Positions 33,291-37,193 of a DNA stretch of 37,193 nt are shown piece by piece. Under the pieces are notes generated by a model, which worked only from the letters and a program-made list of their open reading frames with translations, was not told the DNA's origin and searched no databases. This stretch comes from Chloroflexota bacterium. Lineage in GTDB: Bacteria; Chloroflexota; Anaerolineae; Aggregatilineales; Phototrophicaceae. The position numbers were made by a program, and so were the translations under genes. Numbering within the stretch: the stretch's first letter is position 1; every line of letters begins with the position of its first letter. The stretch covers positions 1 to 37,193 of the forward strand of contig JAPOWG010000018.1 in assembly GCA_026707745.1 (NCBI GenBank), given 5' to 3'.

Positions 33291-34730
33291 CTAGCTCTGG
33301 GATCCGCTTGCGGAGAGTATCTGAACAGCCCGCAAAAGCGCGCGCTCGTCACCGACGTTGCCGGGAAAGACAACATATGTCCCGCCCGGGTATCGACTGC
33401 TGACGTCAGGCTGCCATACCGGAATGCCCGGCAAGATCTGTCCCAATACGCGCGCTCGGGTGATGGAGAGCGCGTCCGTGGCAAGATCACTTGATGTGAT
33501 GCCACCCTTGGCAATGATAAAACGAGGGGAGATGCGCAATCCCCGCACGATTTGGACTAGGCGCCCGGATACGCGCTTGCCGATCTGAAAGTTGGCCCTT
33601 TCGTCCTGGCCGGCGACGAGCTGACGGCTGGTATAGACCACCGCATGAATGCCGACTTCCAGGATTGAGTTCACTTCTTCCACGATCGGCTCGATGAAGG
33701 TCGCGGCGTCCGATGAATCGAGCAATTCCGGCACCTTGACTTCTACGCCGCGCGCCTCCCCGCTCTCCAGCAAGACGGCGAGCTGTTCCGATGATTTCTC
33801 GACAAAAGAGCCGACAACGACAAGCCCTCCTCGCTCGGGCATCAGCTTCATTTCATTAGCTTTGAGCGGCGCGCGAATAGGAACCCCGCCGCGTATTCCG
33901 GCAAATGAAGCAGCCGTCCGATAGATCAAGTTTTTCCCGGCCGATTCCGCCCGCAGACAAGCGAGAGCGACCACTTCCAAATCTCGTTCCGACACCGCGT
34001 CGACAACGCATATCGCGCCACCTCCCAATTGGCTCAATGTGTCATAGACCTCCAAAGGTCCACCCAAGCGGATTTTGTCAATCGACAGACGAGCGACGCC
34101 CCGCGCCGATACCTCACCCCCGGTCTTTTCTTCGACCCACTTGCCCAGGTCAGAATTGGCGTAAGCAAATACCGGATCCTGGGCGAAGGTCGTAGCGGCA
34201 GCCGGGATTAGCGCGCTCCCTTCTTCAACATAATGCACGCCGCGAATTGTGTATCGCCCGCCTGCCATGAAGGCCGGGACGATCAAGATCCCATCTGGGC
34301 GAGAAGGCAGGGAATTCGCCAGCGCGTCTGTCTCCGCCGGGAAGTGGCCGCGTAAGGTTGAATCGCTGCGGCTGATAATGGTAAACGGACGCTCGCTAAG
34401 ATCGCAAGCAGCTTGCAAGTTCTTTGCGATTTCTCTGTTTATCGCGGCCGCGCGTTTCGCGTTGACACTTCGCGAATTGGTCAGGATGTAGCAAATGGTA
34501 TCGGGGCTTTGCATTTCGCGCTGGAGCGCGTCAACCGACCACGTCGTCAATACGACGGTATCATAGACTGTCTGAGTGCCTGTCGGATCGTCATCAAGCA
34601 CGAAGACTTTCTGCTTTGTCGCCCGCAGCAGCGCCTGAATCTGCGGGATGAGGTCAAGCTCCCACTCGGGGGGCAAGCTGGAAAACAAGACCGTCTTTTG
34701 GACGGGCTGCGCATCAATTCCCGATGGCAA
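33291..34730 (-). CDS. Four-carbon acid sugar kinase family protein (DUF1537)
   Basis: A 479-residue kinase of the OtnK/DtnK type (DUF1537), which phosphorylates threonate, erythronate or related acid sugars with ATP. The N-terminal substrate domain has VFVLDDDPTGTQTVYD (near res 42-57), LTNSRSVNA and ISRSDSTLRGHFPAE (near 117). The C-terminal nucleotide domain has FIIAKGGITSSDLATDA (near 405) and GGTYVVFPGNVGD. Start is TTG at 34730, the first start after an in-frame stop, with GAGG upstream. The usual partners (OtnI isomerase, OtnC aldolase, dehydrogenase) are not in the window. It lies 51 bases after a broken binding-protein gene. Confidence 0.88.
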   Translation of the reverse strand: MPSGIDAQPVQKTVLFSSLPPEWELDLIPQIQALLRATKQKVFVLDDDPTGTQTVYDTVVLTTWSVDALQREMQSPDTICYILTNSRSVNAKRAAAINREIAKNLQAACDLSERPFTIISRSDSTLRGHFPAETDALANSLPSRPDGILIVPAFMAGGRYTIRGVHYVEEGSALIPAAATTFAQDPVFAYANSDLGKWVEEKTGGEVSARGVARLSIDKIRLGGPLEVYDTLSQLGGGAICVVDAVSERDLEVVALACLRAESAGKNLIYRTAASFAGIRGGVPIRAPLKANEMKLMPERGGLVVVGSFVEKSSEQLAVLLESGEARGVEVKVPELLDSSDAATFIEPIVEEVNSILEVGIHAVVYTSRQLVAGQDERANFQIGKRVSGRLVQIVRGLRISPRFIIAKGGITSSDLATDALSITRARVLGQILPGIPVWQPDVSSRYPGGTYVVFPGNVGDERALLRAVQILSASGSQS

Positions 34731-34781
34731 GCTTCACCTCAATTCTTGGGTCCCTGGATAAAGGAACCAGCCCTGCTACTG

Positions 34782-34976
34782 TCAAACAGCCGCAATGATA
34801 GGATCGAGTTCCGTTTCATTGACATGCCATACCCGCAGGGTTACCATATCTTGCGCGCTCGCGATCATGTTGACCGGCAGATTGCTGAGACTTCCAAACG
34901 CCACCGCGCCGCCTGACGCAGCGATCTTTAGAAAGTCACGACGACTCACTTGTCTTTTCTTGTCACTCATTCTCAT
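34782..34976 (-). pseudogene. Remnant of a Tat-exported solute-binding protein
   Basis: The 64-residue ORF begins MRMSDKKRQVSRRDFLKIAA, a full twin-arginine signal, continues through the signal core to ASAQ, and starts the mature domain with MVTLRVWHVNETELDPIIAA before stopping. That start is typical of family 1 sugar-binding proteins of about 400 residues, so roughly 85 percent is missing. After the TGA the frame meets a TAG two codons later and nothing homologous follows before the kinase gene. The likely cause is deletion of the body of the gene and perhaps neighbours. Confidence 0.7.
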
Positions 34977-35080
34977 CTACTTATAAGGAACTCTTCTATC
35001 TACTTTCTCACACCGCGCTGTTCTCGATAAACACCTCCTTGCACGTTCCATAGGCAGTAACTTTCCGAACGAGGACTCGT

Positions 35081-35782
35081 CTAAGTCTCCCCTCGTTCGT
35101 TGAAAAACCGCACATCTTTCATCAAATGCTCTTCCATCGCCCCCATTGCCCGTTCAGCGTCGCCTTCACTGATCGCCTCCGCGATGTCCCGATGCTGTTC
35201 AATGGCGATGCGCCGCATGTCATCACGTTGCAGAACCTGGTACATGCTTTTGCGCATCAACTGTTGAATACCTTGAATGACACTATACATCACCATATTC
35301 TGCGAGGACTGGGCCAAGGCCAGGTGAAACTCCAGGTCACGATCTATGAAGGATTCGATGTCGAGCGATATGTGCATCTTGTTGGCCAATCGGAGCAATT
35401 CGCGTATTTCGCTCTGTGCGGCCCGCTCGGTCGCCAGGCGGACAATCGCCAACTCGATCGCGCGGCGCGTTTCAATCAAGTCAGCGATCTGGCCGCGCAG
35501 CATTAGCGTCGACCAATCGATACTATTGATGACAGATTCCGGAAAATCGGGACGAATATAGACACCTTCGCCTTGCCGCACTTGCGCAACGCCCAAGGCA
35601 ACCAATGCACTGGTCGCCTCGCGCACCGAAGAACGTCCAACGCTGAACTCTTCCGCCAACTCCCGCTCCGATGGCAGCTTCTGTCCCGCGATGAGCTGGC
35701 CATCGATGATCAAGTCTATGACTTGCTCCACGATCGTCTCGGCAACGGTCGCCCGCTTAACACTGTTGAACAGCTTTGCCAT
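35081..35782 (-). CDS. FadR-subfamily GntR transcriptional regulator
   Basis: A 233-residue regulator. The winged helix-turn-helix occupies residues 10-75 (GQKLPSERELAEEFSVGRSS, then VREATSALVALGV). The all-helical FCD ligand domain (95-225) shows IADLIETRRAIELAIVRLA, FIDRDLEFHLALAQSSQN and EQHRDIAEAISEGDAERA, with the Asp and His residues that usually bind a metal and a carboxylic acid effector. Such proteins commonly control acid-sugar genes, which fits the DUF1537 kinase and binding-protein remnant downstream. It is probably autoregulated (see the palindrome at 35845). Confidence 0.92.
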   Translation of the reverse strand: MAKLFNSVKRATVAETIVEQVIDLIIDGQLIAGQKLPSERELAEEFSVGRSSVREATSALVALGVAQVRQGEGVYIRPDFPESVINSIDWSTLMLRGQIADLIETRRAIELAIVRLATERAAQSEIRELLRLANKMHISLDIESFIDRDLEFHLALAQSSQNMVMYSVIQGIQQLMRKSMYQVLQRDDMRRIAIEQHRDIAEAISEGDAERAMGAMEEHLMKDVRFFNERGET

Positions 35783-35825
35783 GGAACTCCCCGCGATCAG
35801 GTCAATCGGCTCACGTACTCATCCG

Positions 35826-35854
35826 ATGGTATGATGACCTGCCTAGCATGACAA
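35826..35854 (-). promoter_or_regulatory. Promoter of the FadR-type regulator
   Basis: On the minus strand TTGTCA (35854-35849), a 17-base spacer and TACCAT (35831-35826) lie about 45 bases upstream of the regulator's ATG. Confidence 0.5.
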
Positions 35855-35860
35855 CATGCT
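35845..35860. promoter_or_regulatory. Palindromic operator candidate
   Basis: AGCATG-ACAA-CATGCT is a perfect inverted repeat with six-base arms and a four-base centre. It covers the -35 element of the adjacent promoter, where a repressor would block polymerase. GntR/FadR regulators bind short palindromes of this size, so autorepression is a reasonable inference. Confidence 0.5.
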
Positions 35861-35932
35861 GGCTTGACGCTTGCAAGTAATCACGGTCTATTGCCCTGCT
35901 CTGTATATGGAAGCTTTACGCGTGGCGCTGGA

Positions 35933-36433
35933 CTATTCCGCGTTTCGAATACAATATCGCGCGAAACTCGCGTCAAAGTCGACAGGTTGTGCCAAAGCTG
36001 CGACGATCTGTAACATCTCGGCGCGATGAAGCGTATTGTGATTGAAGACCTGAAATACCAACTGCCACACCGGAACAGCGATCAGCGTATCGCGATAGAT
36101 CGTTTCAACCCTGCGGTCAAACTCTCGATCGTCAAACCGAGTTATGTACGACTTCCAATCGGTTTCAACGGCGTCCCACCGTTCCCGCACCTGCGCGCGA
36201 TCCGGATTGTCAACTGCAAATGCCTTGCCGATCTGCTTGCTGCTGTGCAACCTTTGCATATAGCCATGCATGGCGTCAATGACGTGGGCGCACTCCCGCT
36301 GCAAGCTGCCCCAGGAATAACCGGTGTCCACATAGAACAAGGACTCTTCCAGCGGCATGATGACTTCGTCCCACAGTCGCCTGTCCGCGCTAATCTGATA
36401 CGCAAAGATCGTTTTGACCAGGTCTGACTTCAT
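35933..36433 (-). CDS. DinB-like four-helix protein, first of a tandem pair
   Basis: A 166-residue protein with the DinB/YfiT four-helix bundle pattern. Candidate metal ligands are the His of ECAHVIDAMHGYM (helix 2) and the two His of FNHNTLHRAEMLQI (helix 4), the usual HHH set. VPVWQLVFQVFNH is the characteristic helix. The family includes metal-dependent thiol transferases and damage-inducible proteins; function here is unknown. Its ATG overlaps the stop of the preceding paralogue (ATGA), so the two are co-translated and may form a heterodimer. Confidence 0.8.
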   Translation of the reverse strand: MKSDLVKTIFAYQISADRRLWDEVIMPLEESLFYVDTGYSWGSLQRECAHVIDAMHGYMQRLHSSKQIGKAFAVDNPDRAQVRERWDAVETDWKSYITRFDDREFDRRVETIYRDTLIAVPVWQLVFQVFNHNTLHRAEMLQIVAALAQPVDFDASFARYCIRNAE

Positions 36434-36969
36434 CCGCGCAATAATCCCGTCAAATGCTGCAAGAGGCTCAGATCAAATGCCGCGGGCTTGTTCACCTCCG
36501 CCACCAAGCGCAGAATCTGCGAACGCCGCGACGTACTGTGATAGAGGACATGAAATACCAACTGCCACACTTGCATTTCGCGTCGGCCGCCGTCGGTCTC
36601 AACTTCGCATGTTGAGAAAAACAGGTCCCCATCGAGTTCCTGCGCAAATTCCGTCCAGGCCCGCCGCAGGGACATCCACCTGGCAGCGATCGCTGCCCGA
36701 TCCATTCTGTCTTCAACCGATTCACCAGCCACGATCGAGGCGCCAAGGATTCTCCGGAGATACGCTGATTCAGTGCTGATAATCCGCTGGCATTCACTTT
36801 GGACGGATCCCCGCAAAAACTTGACCTCGCGCAAGAATTGATCCTCCGTCAGCGGCGCAATGGCCAAATCCCAGACGCGCTGGTTTTCCCAGAAGTTGAA
36901 TCGGATCAGCTTTCGCGCGAAATCGACATTAATAGAGCCTGATTCGGTGTCCAGAGTAAGCTCCTCCAA
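36430..36969 (-). CDS. DinB-like paralogue with a degraded metal site
   Basis: This 179-residue protein is related to its downstream neighbour: MQVWQLVFHVLYHSTSRRSQ matches VPVWQLVFQVFNHNTLHRAE. Two of the three expected histidines are changed (ECQRIISTESAYL in helix 2, SRR in place of LHR in helix 4), so metal binding is probably lost. The start is uncertain: TTG at 36969 is the first in-frame start, but the GGAGG lies inside the ORF just after it, and no ATG follows in the correct place. Confidence 0.7.
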   Translation of the reverse strand: MEELTLDTESGSINVDFARKLIRFNFWENQRVWDLAIAPLTEDQFLREVKFLRGSVQSECQRIISTESAYLRRILGASIVAGESVEDRMDRAAIAARWMSLRRAWTEFAQELDGDLFFSTCEVETDGGRREMQVWQLVFHVLYHSTSRRSQILRLVAEVNKPAAFDLSLLQHLTGLLRG

Positions 36970-36973
36970 CGCG

Positions 36974-36989
36974 CTAAGGGGATCCTTAG
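36974..36989. promoter_or_regulatory. Palindrome upstream of the DinB pair
   Basis: CTAAGG-GGAT-CCTTAG is a perfect inverted repeat five bases upstream of the DinB pair. It could be an operator or a leader hairpin. I found no convincing promoter in 36990-37139, which otherwise shows nothing I can name. Confidence 0.35.
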
Positions 36990-37139
36990 GCTACACTACG
37001 GGGATTCATAAAGATGAAAGCGCCAAATAACTGCCGCTCGGCGCTTAACCGACGAATCGTCCTGCCACGCTCACACAAGACAATAAAGATTCTCGTCACA
37101 TGAACTACGTGGTTTGTCAATGAAAAGACCGTGAAAAGG

Positions 37140-37193
37140 TGGGTCCACCAGGACTCGAACCTGGAACCAATCGGTTATGAGCCGACTGCTCTG
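37140..37193 (-). tRNA. tRNA-Met(CAU), 5' part cut by the window edge
   Basis: The minus strand ends with GAGCAGTCGGCTCATAACCG, showing a CTCATAA loop with anticodon CAU. The T-arm CCAGG-TTCGAGT-CCTGG and the acceptor 3' strand GGACCC with discriminator A follow. The loop and stem suit elongator tRNA-Met, but tRNA-Ile2 (lysidine-modified CAU) cannot be excluded without the 5' part. CCA is not fully encoded. Confidence 0.9.

Overview
The window looks like part of a free-living bacterial chromosome, most likely from the Chloroflexota. That placement is tentative: it rests on gene content (a long hydrophilic FtsK, a short EF-Ts, an S2 with an acidic tail, a MerB-like gene, a B12-riboswitch btuFCD-cobO operon, a DUF1537 kinase and ABC sugar uptake) and not on any database comparison. 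Coding density is high, codon usage looks even across the window, and I see no insertion sequence, phage or CRISPR array.

Region 1 (1-4722) carries a HisC-like aminotransferase, then the translation/nucleotide block rpsB-tsf-pyrH. A MerB-family (organomercurial lyase-like) gene sits between tsf and pyrH. Its reading frame is interrupted by a single TGA at 3727-3729 and then continues in the same frame with a typical MerB-family C-terminus up to TAG at 3949-3951. The TGA falls where MerB proteins carry their second catalytic cysteine. A hairpin with a bulged U and a GU-starting loop lies at the distance expected of a bacterial SECIS. The best reading is a MerB-like selenoprotein whose C-terminal third would be lost in standard annotation. 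This is the main finding.

Region 2 (4723-10478) has a GT-B glycosyltransferase, a TPR protein with a disordered charged tail, a small single-span membrane protein, a VOC-fold protein, an unknown 95-residue protein, D-aminoacyl-tRNA deacylase (dtd) and, convergently, an ammonium transporter. Region 3 (10479-22351) has ribulokinase, a cytochrome P450, an M42 aminopeptidase, a quinone oxidoreductase, a large FtsK/SpoIIIE translocase, and an aldo/keto reductase overlapping a Gfo/Idh/MocA oxidoreductase.

Region 4 (22352-26555) is a compact vitamin B12 unit: a strong promoter, a cobalamin riboswitch, an intrinsic terminator, then btuF-btuC-btuD-cobO with start/stop overlaps. It would import corrinoid and adenosylate it, and be shut off when B12 is plentiful.

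Region 5 (26578-37193, mostly minus strand) is a carbohydrate region. It holds a Tat-exported sugar-binding protein, two MalF/MalG-type permeases and a TIM-barrel hydrolase-like protein; no transporter ATPase is encoded here. Further right are a DUF1537 four-carbon acid sugar kinase, a decapitated remnant of a second Tat-exported binding protein, a FadR-type regulator with a palindrome over its own promoter, and two tandem DinB-like proteins. A J-domain protein, tRNA-Val(GAC) and a partial tRNA-Met(CAU) complete the region.
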